Shown: positions 7,550 through 16,469 of the stretch, in pieces
Layout: every line of letters begins with the position of its first letter
Position numbering within the stretch: the stretch's first letter is position 1
Assembly (NCBI GenBank): GCA_018883705.1
Contig: JAHLFQ010000024.1
Location: 1-32,429, forward strand
Reading direction: 5' to 3'
Length of the DNA: 32,429 nucleotides
From: Candidatus Cellulosilyticum pullistercoris
GTDB taxonomy: Bacteria; Bacillota; Clostridia; Lachnospirales; Cellulosilyticaceae
Translations under genes and position numbers: made by a program
The notes under the pieces: generated by a model
What the model saw: the letters and a program-made list of their open reading frames with translations, nothing else
Database searches by the model: none
What the model was told of the DNA's origin: nothing

Positions 7550-9595
7550 TTACTTTTTCCAATAAATTTCTAATATATCTCCATCATGTAAAATATCAGT
7601 TAGTGCACCACTTCTACCATTTCTTATGAGTTGAATGGTACCTTGTGGTCTGGATAAATCAAAATCTATAAAATCAAATACGCCTGCAAAAATATAGTCC
7701 GAATCTTTTTTAGGTAAACAAACGAGCTGATGATTTACAGTAACATATAGACTTTCCTTTTCTATTTCAATACTTTTCTGCTGCATGGCAATTTTCTCTT
7801 GAGGTATTTCTTCAGGTATGCGCCTCTTTTCATGATCCGTAATTTGTTCTATAGGTGCCACTAGAAAATCAATTAAAAAAGCATCTCCATCTTGTATCAT
7901 ATAATCAGGCTTAACCTCTTTAAAATCTTTAGTAACTAATTTATTATCCATTGAAATACCTAAATTATCTAACAAGTCTTTCAGTGTATTGATAGAGCTG
8001 ATTGTAATTTCATCATTTGATAAAATAACATAATCTTTCGTTACTAAATTACCATTAACTAATACAAGTGGTAAATCATAGCTTTGTCCTTCAAGTTTTA
8101 CTTGCTTTTCACTTTTTATAAGATCACCTATGGTTAGATGGGGTGCCATACCATGCGTTGCAAATTCAATCCCAATGACATCTCCATCCTTAATGTGTTC
8201 TTGAATAGAAGCTTCTTTCCCATTTAGTAAAATAGTTGCTGGTACACCACTTTCTCCTTTTATCTTTTGGCGCTCACCATTTAACTTAAACATAAGTGTA
8301 TTGCCTTTTTTAGGGAAAATAGCACTATGTTCAATTCCTACGGCTATGATAGCATCTAAAATGGTAAGTTTTTTGGCATTAAGAAGTTGAACCTTCTGAT
8401 CATTAACCTCGACACATGTAAATTGATTATATTTATCCTGTATCATATTCATACAAATACCTACTGGTGTAATCATTTCAGGACTATCAAGCATACCAAT
8501 TTCATCCTTGAAGTTTACTAGATGTGTCGTACTTCTTAATGCTACTCGCTCCTTAGCTATTCCTAAGTGTGATCCTAGCCTTGATGTTACTTCTAACATT
8601 TGACTACCACCACCTACACAAAATACAGCATTAGGAGAAGTGCCTCCATTAAGACTTAAAATACGCTGTGCAATCTGACAAGTCATGGTCTCAATAACAG
8701 GTACAATCATTTCACTAAGTTCACTTGATGTAATGGTATGCGTCATTCCAATAATATCTGTAAATGTAATCTTCTCATTGATAATGGCTTGTTTCTTCAT
8801 CATTTCTGCTGTATTAAAATCCACCAAATATTTATGTACAATTGCTTCGGTTACCTCATCACCAGCACTCGGAATCATACCATATGATACAATGCTTCCT
8901 TCTTTAGTAATGGCAATATCAGATGTACCAGCTCCAATATCAATGAGCGCCAAATTTAGCAGTCTGATTTGCTTTGGAATAACTGCATTTATAGCAGCAA
9001 TAGGCTCTAATGTCAGATGACTCACAATAAGTTCCGCTCTTTCTGTTACTGCATATAAGCTATCAATAACTTGTTTAGGTAAGAAAGTTGCAATAAGCTT
9101 TGCTTTTATCTGATGGCCTTTATGTCCTTCAAGATTGACCATTACATACTCATCTAAGTAATACTGAATCACTGAATAAGCTACACAATAATAATCTGTT
9201 TCTTGCATCTTATCCTGCTGTTTAACCTTTGCCTTTTCTACACCTTCTAACTCCAAGTGATGAATATCTGATAAGGTAATCTCACGTACTTCATCAAAGG
9301 CTTCTGTTACTTCTACAATCTGCGTACTTAATGACCTACCGGCAGCAGCAACTGCTACTTCTTTTAGGACAACTCCTAATCTTTTTTCTAAAGCTATCTT
9401 TATTTCATAGACAATACGGGTCACTTTCTGTATATCATGAATTTGGCCATTTATCATGGCTCTTTCTTCGTGTGCTCTACATTCATAATCTACCAGCACA
9501 AAGTCCTCACCGTCTCTGTAGCCAACTACACCTATGACTGTCCGTGTACCGATATCTAATCCAAAGCATAATGTTTCTTTTAAATATGCATTCAC
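7550..9595 (-). CDS. FtsA-like actin-fold ATPase with a long beta-grasp-like C-terminal extension
   Basis: 681-residue protein. Residues about 9-385 are an FtsA/actin-type ATPase: phosphate-1 motif GLDIGTRTVIG (12-22), an SHS2-like 1C insertion (about 78-175), phosphate-2 motif LIDIGAGTSDIA (217-228), and the adenosine motif FCVGGGSQ (325-332). Canonical FtsA is about 420 residues and ends in an amphipathic membrane helix. Here about 290 more residues follow, with recurring 'NG...DGD.I.I' units near 454-478, 510-532, 551-578 and 653-679 that look like small beta-grasp domains. The start is GTG; it overlaps the GalT-like stop by 4 nt (GTGA), implying translational coupling. Clostridia carry relatives annotated as cell-division FtsA-domain proteins. 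I would not call it ftsA itself: no ftsZ is nearby and the tail differs. Confidence 0.82.
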   Translation of the reverse strand: MNAYLKETLCFGLDIGTRTVIGVVGYRDGEDFVLVDYECRAHEERAMINGQIHDIQKVTRIVYEIKIALEKRLGVVLKEVAVAAAGRSLSTQIVEVTEAFDEVREITLSDIHHLELEGVEKAKVKQQDKMQETDYYCVAYSVIQYYLDEYVMVNLEGHKGHQIKAKLIATFLPKQVIDSLYAVTERAELIVSHLTLEPIAAINAVIPKQIRLLNLALIDIGAGTSDIAITKEGSIVSYGMIPSAGDEVTEAIVHKYLVDFNTAEMMKKQAIINEKITFTDIIGMTHTITSSELSEMIVPVIETMTCQIAQRILSLNGGTSPNAVFCVGGGSQMLEVTSRLGSHLGIAKERVALRSTTHLVNFKDEIGMLDSPEMITPVGICMNMIQDKYNQFTCVEVNDQKVQLLNAKKLTILDAIIAVGIEHSAIFPKKGNTLMFKLNGERQKIKGESGVPATILLNGKEASIQEHIKDGDVIGIEFATHGMAPHLTIGDLIKSEKQVKLEGQSYDLPLVLVNGNLVTKDYVILSNDEITISSINTLKDLLDNLGISMDNKLVTKDFKEVKPDYMIQDGDAFLIDFLVAPIEQITDHEKRRIPEEIPQEKIAMQQKSIEIEKESLYVTVNHQLVCLPKKDSDYIFAGVFDFIDFDLSRPQGTIQLIRNGRSGALTDILHDGDILEIYWKK

Positions 9596-10497
9596 TTATA
9601 CATCCCCTTTAAAATTTTCTTAATTTGCTCAGCATACATATCAGGCGCTATGCTTATAATATGACAACCTGTAGCAATTTCAAAGCCTGCTACCTTTCCT
9701 ATACGAAGCATAAGTTTTATATGGAAATGATAAGGATATTCCTTTTTTAAATCACCACTCATAAAGCAGATATTAAAGGCATACTGAGATTTTATTTGAT
9801 GATATACTTGTAATAAATACTTCATTAACTTTCCTAACTCTTTTATTTCTTCTAATGAAAGCTCTCCATAATGTTGATAATGCTTTTTGGGAACAAGCCA
9901 CACTTCATAAGGAAATTGTGGTACTGGAGGTATCCAGATTTCCCACAAGCTATCCTCCCAAATCACACTCCCCTCTTGCTTATGTATGTTACTGCATAAA
10001 TAGCAACATTGTGTATGTAGACTATTATATGCTTGATACTTGATCTGCATAGTATAAGGTATGACTTCTAATGCAATCAATTGCCAATGAGAATGACTAA
10101 TACTTGCACCTGCATCTTCTCCGTAGTTCTTAAATACTTCAATTAGGCGAATGTTAGGCAAGGTCATAATGGCATGCCATCTCTTTTGAATCATACATAA
10201 TAATATTTCCCAGTGCTGAATTGTAAAATCTTTTGGATGAAATGTATGATTATGAGTATCGATAATCACATCATGTAGCCCTTTTGCTCGTTCTTCTGAA
10301 GTTACTGGATAGCGATTAGAAACAATTCTGGCAAAGAGTTCATCTGACTGCCAACTTTCATCAATTATCTTTTCTAAACTGGATTCATTGGCTAAACAAA
10401 AAGGACATGTTGTATCCCCTTCATGAATGAAAGGGCGATTATCGCGCTTTTGAGCAATAATGCATGCATCATAAAAAAACTTTTGATAATATTTCAT
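9592..10497 (-). CDS. GalT-like nucleotidyltransferase (HIT superfamily, DUF4931-like)
   Basis: 301-residue protein related to galactose-1-phosphate uridylyltransferase. Visible features are a CPFC zinc knuckle (31-34), HDVIIDTHNH (75-84), the active-site-like triad H135-S-H137-W-Q139 matching the GalT/HIT HxHxQ pattern, a second CYLC pair (165-168), and HFH (257-259) in the second HIT-like half. Canonical GalT would transfer UMP between UDP-glucose and galactose-1-phosphate, but no galK, galE or sugar transporter gene is nearby, so the substrate is uncertain. It is the first gene of the six-gene run; its TGA overlaps the GTG of the FtsA-like gene. Confidence 0.78.
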   Translation of the reverse strand: MKYYQKFFYDACIIAQKRDNRPFIHEGDTTCPFCLANESSLEKIIDESWQSDELFARIVSNRYPVTSEERAKGLHDVIIDTHNHTFHPKDFTIQHWEILLCMIQKRWHAIMTLPNIRLIEVFKNYGEDAGASISHSHWQLIALEVIPYTMQIKYQAYNSLHTQCCYLCSNIHKQEGSVIWEDSLWEIWIPPVPQFPYEVWLVPKKHYQHYGELSLEEIKELGKLMKYLLQVYHQIKSQYAFNICFMSGDLKKEYPYHFHIKLMLRIGKVAGFEIATGCHIISIAPDMYAEQIKKILKGMYK

Positions 10498-10564
10498 ATC
10501 CCTTCGCCTCTCTTTTTAATCATTTTACACTATAAGACTCTAAAATAAAAGTAATAATGTGCAT

Positions 10565-10605
10565 AAAAAATAAAAGACAAGGCTAGGCCTTATCTTTTAT
10601 TTTTT
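10565..10605 (-). terminator. Terminator after the polA-coaE-lipoprotein operon
   Basis: Long stem: a 13-bp A/T-rich arm (10565-10577 with 10593-10605), one C/A mismatch, then AAGGC (10579-10583) with GCCTT (10587-10591) around a 3-nt loop. On the minus strand it ends in ATTTTTT. It overlaps the stop codon of the binding-protein gene. Confidence 0.85.
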
Positions 10606-12210
10606 CCCTATTGTCCACTCTTCTACATTAGCAAAAACGTTTAAAGGTGTTGGCTCAATATTGCCTCCTATGGTGTTTTGAGTCATAAGTACTGATTTCT
10701 TAAAGTACAAACTAATATATGGATTTGAAGATGCAAAATACTGTTGAAGTTCACTATAAGCCTCATAAATCGTATCACTTGTCGCTAAAAAGGCTTGCTG
10801 TAATAATTCATCCATTTTATTATCTCGATAACTGATATAATTTTCCCCATTTAAAACACTTGCAGAATGAAAAGCAAAGCTTAAATCTAAGGCATAAGAA
10901 AGTTGCCAGCCACCTAAAAAGGCATCATATTGCTTTGCTACAAGTCGGCTTAAATAGACATCTTTATCTACGATGTCGATCTGCATATCAATCCCGATCT
11001 CTGCATACATACGTTGCATTTCTTTAGCTACCTTAACACGATCACTATTTTCCTTATTGACCATTAATGTAAATGAAAAAGGGATGCCGTTCTTTGTCAT
11101 GAGTCCAGTATCATTATCTAACTGATAGCCCTCTTGGGTTAAAAGAAGTCTCGCCTTTTCTTTATCATATGCTTTTATCTCAAGATTTTTATCATATAAA
11201 TAAGATGTTGGACTAATAGGTGTATCCGTTATAACTGCATGTCCCAAATAATATAAACGTACGATATCTTCTCTATTAAGTGCATAAACTAGCGCATTTC
11301 GTACCATCTCATTTTGAAAAAGTGGTTTATTAAAATTAAGTCCCATAAATTCATAGATTGGAGATACCATCTCAACTGAAGGATTAGAGTTATTGTTTGC
11401 ATACTTACCCCATTCTGTTTCTGAGGTATAAATCACATCAATTAATCCTTGCTTAAAAGAATGTAAGCTACTTGCTTCATCCGGAATCAAATTAATTTGT
11501 ATCTTCTCTATATTAGGTTTCCCATTAAAATAATTAGCATTAGCTACTAAATGAATGGCCTCTAATGGTGTTGTACTTTCATATTTATAAGGGCCTGACC
11601 CAATAGGTGTAATACTCATAGAGTCACTATTTTCTACATTATAAATATGCTCTGGTATAACTGGGAAAAAGAGTGTTTGCAATACACTGCTAAAACTTTG
11701 TTTATAAACAATCTTAAAGGTGGTGCTGTCAATTTTTTCTACAGTTTGTAGGTTTTCCACTGCTTGCTTATAGGGAGAATCTGCAATAGTCTGTATCTTA
11801 CCTAATGTAAAAATAACATCATCACTTGTAAGAGGCATTCCATCATGCCAGGTTAGACCTTCTTTTAATGTAATCGTTACTGCTGTATTATCCTCATTGG
11901 TAACCCATGATTTAGCTAAGTTTGCACTAATAGATCCATCTTCTTTAATATTTACAAGAGGACTAAATATTAAATATAAAGCTTGCTCTACATTAGCTTG
12001 CGTATTATAAAGTGGATTAAGTGTTTTGGGTGTATTCATCGCAATAACCATTTGAGATGCGCTATTTTGCGTAGTTGTCTCTTGCTTTAAATCTGAACCT
12101 TCTTCAGATAAATTATTTTGTTCATTACTGATATCTTTATGCAATAAACTACATCCTGATACACTCATCAATAACAAGCCTATCAGCATAAGCTTCTTAA
12201 GCTTTTTCAT
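10597..12210 (-). CDS. Oligopeptide-type ABC transporter substrate-binding lipoprotein (SBP_bac_5)
   Basis: Secreted lipoprotein of about 537 residues, normal for the OppA/DppA family. The signal peptide has a KKLKK start, a hydrophobic core and the lipobox SVSGC. The mature protein carries the family 5 pattern: LNPLYNTQANVEQALYLIFSPL near the mature N-terminus (given here as LNPLYN and ALYLIFSPL), KEGLTWHDGMPLTSDDVIFTL, IGSGPYKYE and ALVYALNREDI. Two ATGs are adjacent; I prefer the second, at 12210, because its distance to AAAGGAGG is better. It is the last gene after polA and coaE. No permease or ATPase gene is close, so its partners must lie elsewhere or it acts as a stand-alone sensor. 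Confidence 0.9.
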   Translation of the reverse strand: MKKLKKLMLIGLLLMSVSGCSLLHKDISNEQNNLSEEGSDLKQETTTQNSASQMVIAMNTPKTLNPLYNTQANVEQALYLIFSPLVNIKEDGSISANLAKSWVTNEDNTAVTITLKEGLTWHDGMPLTSDDVIFTLGKIQTIADSPYKQAVENLQTVEKIDSTTFKIVYKQSFSSVLQTLFFPVIPEHIYNVENSDSMSITPIGSGPYKYESTTPLEAIHLVANANYFNGKPNIEKIQINLIPDEASSLHSFKQGLIDVIYTSETEWGKYANNNSNPSVEMVSPIYEFMGLNFNKPLFQNEMVRNALVYALNREDIVRLYYLGHAVITDTPISPTSYLYDKNLEIKAYDKEKARLLLTQEGYQLDNDTGLMTKNGIPFSFTLMVNKENSDRVKVAKEMQRMYAEIGIDMQIDIVDKDVYLSRLVAKQYDAFLGGWQLSYALDLSFAFHSASVLNGENYISYRDNKMDELLQQAFLATSDTIYEAYSELQQYFASSNPYISLYFKKSVLMTQNTIGGNIEPTPLNVFANVEEWTIGKK

Positions 12211-12243
12211 CATCTTTCCTCCTTTATCTACAAAACAGCTAAC

Positions 12244-12837
12244 TTATAATAAGGTTAAAAGCTGCTTAATTTGAGTAGTTGTCGCATCTAAAGAGATACC
12301 ATTATCAATTACATAATCTGCTGCTGCCTTAAGTTCTTCCCATTCTTTTTGTGCTTTAAATCGTTTTAGAATATGCGCCTCATCTAAATTTTCTCTAGCC
12401 ATCACACGCTTTACTCTTACATCTTTATCTGCATAAACGGCAATGACTAGATCAGTTAGATCAACCAATCCACTTTCCAGTAACAGCGCTGCTTCTAAAA
12501 TAATATGCTGACCCGGTGCAGTCTTCTGATAATAGGCAATACGTTCCTTTATTTTTGTTGTGATTATGGGATGGGTAATTGTATTTAATAATGCCACTTT
12601 TTCTGGATTTCCAAAAACTGCTTGTCCTAGCTTTTTTCTTATAATCTCTCCTGATTCATCTAATATCTCTTTACCAAATGCTTTAATAATAGGCTGATAG
12701 GCATCTGCACCTTTTAGTAGAATCTCATGTCCTATTAAATCTGCTGAAATATAAGAAAATGGCTGTATTTCATTCATTATAGCAATAACTGTTGACTTAC
12801 CAGCTCCCATTCCTCCTACTATACCAATTACTTTCAT
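12244..12837 (-). CDS. coaE: Dephospho-CoA kinase
   Basis: Cytoplasmic P-loop kinase catalysing the last step of coenzyme A synthesis, ATP-dependent phosphorylation of dephospho-CoA. The 197-residue length is typical. The Walker A motif is GIVGGMGAGKST near the N-terminus, then ISADLIGHEIL (the family D-x-hydrophobic-x-hydrophobic motif), ITHPIITTKIK, LEAALLLESG (CoA domain) and RVMARENLDEAHILKRFKAQ in the lid region. The start follows AGGGGTG. It begins 10 nt after polA, a polA-coaE order common in Firmicutes, where the two are often co-transcribed. Confidence 0.97.
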   Translation of the reverse strand: MKVIGIVGGMGAGKSTVIAIMNEIQPFSYISADLIGHEILLKGADAYQPIIKAFGKEILDESGEIIRKKLGQAVFGNPEKVALLNTITHPIITTKIKERIAYYQKTAPGQHIILEAALLLESGLVDLTDLVIAVYADKDVRVKRVMARENLDEAHILKRFKAQKEWEELKAAADYVIDNGISLDATTTQIKQLLTLL

Positions 12838-12847
12838 TTTTACACCC

Positions 12848-15490
12848 CTATTTTACTTCTAGCCAATTTTGTCCTTGATGTACATCTACGTGTAAAGGCA
12901 CACTTAAATCTGCTGCATGCTCCATTTCTTCTTTAAGAAGCTGTCTTACCATTTCAATTTCCTCACGATGAGTCTCAATAAGTAATTCGTCATGTACAGT
13001 TAAAATTAATTTAGAACGTAACTTAAGCGTTTTTAGTTTACGATGTACTCTAATCATGGCTATTTTAATAATATCTGCTGCAGTACCTTGAATAGGTGTA
13101 TTCATAGCAATACGTTTTCCAAATTCCCTTAAATTATAATTACTTGCTAAAATTTCAGGGATTTCTCTTTTACGATGATAAAGTGTTTCTACATATCCAT
13201 GCTCCATAGCATATGAAATGGTACTTTCAATATAACTTTTAATATTAGGATATTTTTCAAAGTATCCATCAATATAACGTTGTGCCTCTTTCTGAGATAT
13301 TTTAAGGTCTTCTGAAAGAGCAAAAGCACTAATTCCATACACAATTCCAAAATTAACTGCTTTTGCATTGCTTCTTTGAATAGATGTCACCTCATCAAAA
13401 GGGACATGAAATACTTGTGAAGCTGTTAAGGCATGAATATCCATATTGTGCTTAAATGCATCAATAAGCGTATGATCTTTTGAGATATGTGCTAGTAATC
13501 TAAGTTCAATCTGTGAATAATCTCCATCTAAAAATACATACTCATCTGATGTTGGTATAAAAAGACTTCGAATTTTTTTGCCCATCTCAAATTTAACAGG
13601 TATGTTTTGTAGATTAGGTTCAGTACTACTTAGTCTACCAGTCGCTGTAATTGTTTGATTGAAAGTAGAATGAATTTTGTAATCATCTGAAATCACATTT
13701 AGTAAGCCATCTACATAAGTAGATTTAAGCTTTGCATATTGGCGATATTCTAGAATCTTTTCAACAATTGGATAATCTTTTTTTAGTACTTCTAATACTT
13801 CTGCAGCTGTAGAATAACCTGTCTTTGTTTTTTTAACCACAGGAATCTGCATTTTTTCAAATAAAATAACTCCTAGTTGTTTAGGTGAATTAATATTAAA
13901 AGTTTCACCTGCTTCTTCATAAATCTGTTCAGATATCTTATCAAGTAACGCTTGAAGCTCCTTACCATAAGTAGTAAGGCCACTAGGATCGACAGTAATT
14001 CCTGCTATTTCCATATCAAATAAAACTTCAATAAGAGGCATTTCAATTTCGTTAAATAAAGAGAGCATGTGCTCTTCTTCTAATTTAATAGCCATCACTT
14101 TTTTTATCTGGCAGAGTATAAGGGCACGCTTTCCTAGCTCTTGCAAACGAATACTTTCCTCTAATTCGAGCCACTTTTTCTGAGACTTGCCTTTGCCTAA
14201 AAGTAATTCATCATGAGATACACTATGGCTACCTAAGAATAACTCCTCAAGTTCTGATAAAACGTATTCTTTACTTGTTGGATGTAAAAGATAGGCTGCA
14301 ATAAACGTGTCAAAATTAGCATTTACCAACCTTATATGATACGTTATAAGGTCATGCATCATCTTCTTGCTGTCATGAACAATTTTTTCATAACTTGGAC
14401 TTTCCAAAAATTCGGTAAGCAGTGTAATTTCTTCATCACTATTCATATCCCACTCTTTATAATAAATCTGATCTTCAATTGAAAGAGCAAGTCCAAGCTT
14501 ATCTTTCTCTAAAAAGTAGCTCATTCCTATTTCACTACCTTTTTTATCTATAAGAAACTGCTTAAAAGTTTCTGTTGTCAAAGTAGTAATATTGGCCTCT
14601 TTGACAGGAGACGCTACTTCATTTTTAGGTAACTTGGCTAGAATTGATTTTAATTCTAAAGCTTTAAAAAGTTCTGTGGCCTCTTCATCAAGTGTTAAAT
14701 CAAAATCGAAATCTTGCCATGCATATTCTAATGGTACATCACATACGATTGTTGCTAGCATTTTACTATCTCTTGCATCTTGTGCAAAATTTGTTAGATT
14801 TTCTTTAAGTTTCTTCTGCTTAATTTCATCTAAATGCTCTAAGAGATTTTCAATGCTACCATATTCCTTGATGAGTTTAATGGCTGTCTTCTCACCAATC
14901 CCTGGTACGCCTTTTATATTATCCGAAGCATCTCCCATAAGACCTTTTACATCCACAAATGCACGAGGTGTCACTCCATATACAGCCTCTACATCTTTTG
15001 CAAAAAAACTTTCGATTTCTGTACCTGTTTTCTTCGTACGTGGGATTTTAATTTCAATATCTTGAGAAGTAATTTGAAATAAATCACGATCTCCTGATAC
15101 AACCGTTACACACATACCTTCCTTTTCTGCAGATTTCGCTAATGTACCTAGAACATCATCCGCTTCAAATCCTTCTTTTGAAACAATATGAATATGCATT
15201 GCTGTAAGTACTTTTTTTATAAGAGGAATTTGTGAGCGAAGTTCCTCTGGCATTCCTTTACGATTCCCCTTATATTCACTTGAAAATTCGTGTCTAAAAG
15301 TTGGCACATTTAAATCAAAGCAAACGCCTAAGTAATTAGGTTTTTCCTTTTCTATAATACTAAGCATCATATTTAAAAAGCCAAAAACTGCATTTGTATA
15401 TTGTCCTTCTTTATTGGTTAATAAAGGGACTCCATAAAAAGCACGATTGGCTATACTATGTCCATCAAATAATAATAATTTTTCTTTCAT
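12848..15490 (-). CDS. polA: DNA polymerase I
   Basis: Repair and Okazaki-fragment maturation polymerase, 880 residues from the start chosen here. N-terminal 5'-3' exonuclease: FDGHSIANRAFYG, EADDVLGTLA, VSGDRDLFQI and GDASDNIKGVPGIGEKTA. The middle 3'-5' exonuclease-like domain lacks the DxE of motif I and the YxxxD of motif III, so proofreading is probably dead, as in many Firmicutes. Polymerase domain: TGRLSSTEPNLQNIP, DYSQIELRLLAH (motif A), RSNAKAVNFGIVYG (O-helix) and VHDELLIE (motif C). An in-frame ATG lies 12 nt upstream at 15502, but the Shine-Dalgarno GAGGTG lies between the two ATGs, so 15490 is the likely start. A strong promoter is just upstream. Confidence 0.96.
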   Translation of the reverse strand: MKEKLLLFDGHSIANRAFYGVPLLTNKEGQYTNAVFGFLNMMLSIIEKEKPNYLGVCFDLNVPTFRHEFSSEYKGNRKGMPEELRSQIPLIKKVLTAMHIHIVSKEGFEADDVLGTLAKSAEKEGMCVTVVSGDRDLFQITSQDIEIKIPRTKKTGTEIESFFAKDVEAVYGVTPRAFVDVKGLMGDASDNIKGVPGIGEKTAIKLIKEYGSIENLLEHLDEIKQKKLKENLTNFAQDARDSKMLATIVCDVPLEYAWQDFDFDLTLDEEATELFKALELKSILAKLPKNEVASPVKEANITTLTTETFKQFLIDKKGSEIGMSYFLEKDKLGLALSIEDQIYYKEWDMNSDEEITLLTEFLESPSYEKIVHDSKKMMHDLITYHIRLVNANFDTFIAAYLLHPTSKEYVLSELEELFLGSHSVSHDELLLGKGKSQKKWLELEESIRLQELGKRALILCQIKKVMAIKLEEEHMLSLFNEIEMPLIEVLFDMEIAGITVDPSGLTTYGKELQALLDKISEQIYEEAGETFNINSPKQLGVILFEKMQIPVVKKTKTGYSTAAEVLEVLKKDYPIVEKILEYRQYAKLKSTYVDGLLNVISDDYKIHSTFNQTITATGRLSSTEPNLQNIPVKFEMGKKIRSLFIPTSDEYVFLDGDYSQIELRLLAHISKDHTLIDAFKHNMDIHALTASQVFHVPFDEVTSIQRSNAKAVNFGIVYGISAFALSEDLKISQKEAQRYIDGYFEKYPNIKSYIESTISYAMEHGYVETLYHRKREIPEILASNYNLREFGKRIAMNTPIQGTAADIIKIAMIRVHRKLKTLKLRSKLILTVHDELLIETHREEIEMVRQLLKEEMEHAADLSVPLHVDVHQGQNWLEVK

Positions 15491-15518
15491 ACTACACCTC
15501 ATTTATTCATTTAAATGT

Positions 15519-15524
15519 ATTATA
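15519..15524 (-). promoter_or_regulatory. -10 box of the polA promoter (extended -10 type)
   Basis: Perfect TATAAT on the minus strand preceded by TGC, giving an extended -10. No good -35 is seen at 17 bp. Transcription would begin near 15512 and yield a leader of about 22 nt. Confidence 0.55.
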
Positions 15525-15662
15525 GCATATTTCACCAATTTATATCTTAAGAATTATAAAATCTTACCACTTATCTCTATATAGTATACCCTAAATATAA
15601 ATTTTCAAATAGTGACTATCTTCTCGTTATTTCTTCTTTGATGCGATTTATTTTCTTTATAT

Positions 15663-15702
15663 AAATAATAAAAGGAGGCTATTTAGCCTCCTTTTATTAT
15701 TT
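15663..15702 (-). terminator. Terminator after recO
   Basis: Perfect 19-bp inverted repeat (15663-15681 with 15684-15702) with GGAGGCTA/TAGCCTCC at its tip and an A/T-rich base; transcribed from the minus strand it ends TTTTATTATTT. It overlaps the recO stop codon and closes the yqfC-to-recO gene block. Confidence 0.85.
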
Positions 15703-16462
15703 ATATCATTGCCTCTATACGATCAATAAATTCAACTGTTTTAAATATTTTATCAACATAAAAAGGTACATAGTAGTTACAGACTTGATTTAATTCTTGT
15801 TGTATCTCATGAGTTACCCTAAAGTGGTAAAGCTTATTAATTGATGAACTTAGTATGTACTGTAAGGTATAACGTGTACTATAGCTAATCATCACCGTAT
15901 CTTTATAATACGATTTACAACTTTCACAAACTAGCCCACCAGCTTCTGCTGAGAAATAGTACTTACTTGTTTCACCTTCTTTTAAGACTTCTCCACATTC
16001 TGTACAACTTGCTAACTGAGGCATAAAGCCTAGCTCTGCTAAAGCTCTTAATTCATAGATACGTCTAATAAGACTATAACTGGCCTCTTCATAAGTTAAG
16101 GCTTTAAGCGTTTTTAGAGTAAGCCTTAATAATTCAGGCTGGGCCAACATAGGTTCAGTAACATATTGTAGAAATTCCATAATATAGCTTGCATAACTTA
16201 ATGATTCAAGTCTATTTCTGATGTTGTGAAACATTTCTATAATATCAACATTTACTAATCGATAGGTGTCTTTAAAAGATGTCAGGATAAACTCTCCATA
16301 AACAAAAAGTTGTGTTGCAGATGCAAACCCTCTATCTACTTTTTTGGCTTTGGGTGCCAATACTTGAATTTTACCATATTCTTTTGTGAAGAGAGTGATA
16401 TACTTATCACTCTCACCCACAATATATTCTTTAACTACTAATGCTTTTGTTCTAATCAGCAT
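15701..16462 (-). CDS. recO: DNA repair protein RecO
   Basis: Recombination mediator of the RecFOR pathway, which helps load RecA on SSB-coated single-stranded DNA. The 253 residues begin with an OB fold (IRTKALVVKEYIVGESDKYITLF in pieces: TKALVVKEY, GESDKYITLFT; then YGKIQVLAPKAKK). A helical domain follows, with a four-cysteine zinc site made of CTEC and CESC in the C-terminal half. The length is typical. The start is 7 nt downstream of the yqzL stop, and the yqzL 3' end supplies the AGGA ribosome binding site. era-yqzL-recO is the gene order of B. subtilis. Confidence 0.96.
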   Translation of the reverse strand: MLIRTKALVVKEYIVGESDKYITLFTKEYGKIQVLAPKAKKVDRGFASATQLFVYGEFILTSFKDTYRLVNVDIIEMFHNIRNRLESLSYASYIMEFLQYVTEPMLAQPELLRLTLKTLKALTYEEASYSLIRRIYELRALAELGFMPQLASCTECGEVLKEGETSKYYFSAEAGGLVCESCKSYYKDTVMISYSTRYTLQYILSSSINKLYHFRVTHEIQQELNQVCNYYVPFYVDKIFKTVEFIDRIEAMI

Positions 16463-16469
16463 ACTACAA

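Noticed and set aside
8685..9020. 111-codon plus-strand open frame inside the FtsA-like gene
   Set aside because: Antisense to the conserved ATPase motifs, hydrophobic only because of the complementary codons.
14592..15065. 157-codon plus-strand open frame inside polA
   Set aside because: It is antisense to a clear polA reading frame, has low-complexity serine-rich content and no ribosome binding site; it reflects codon bias of polA.
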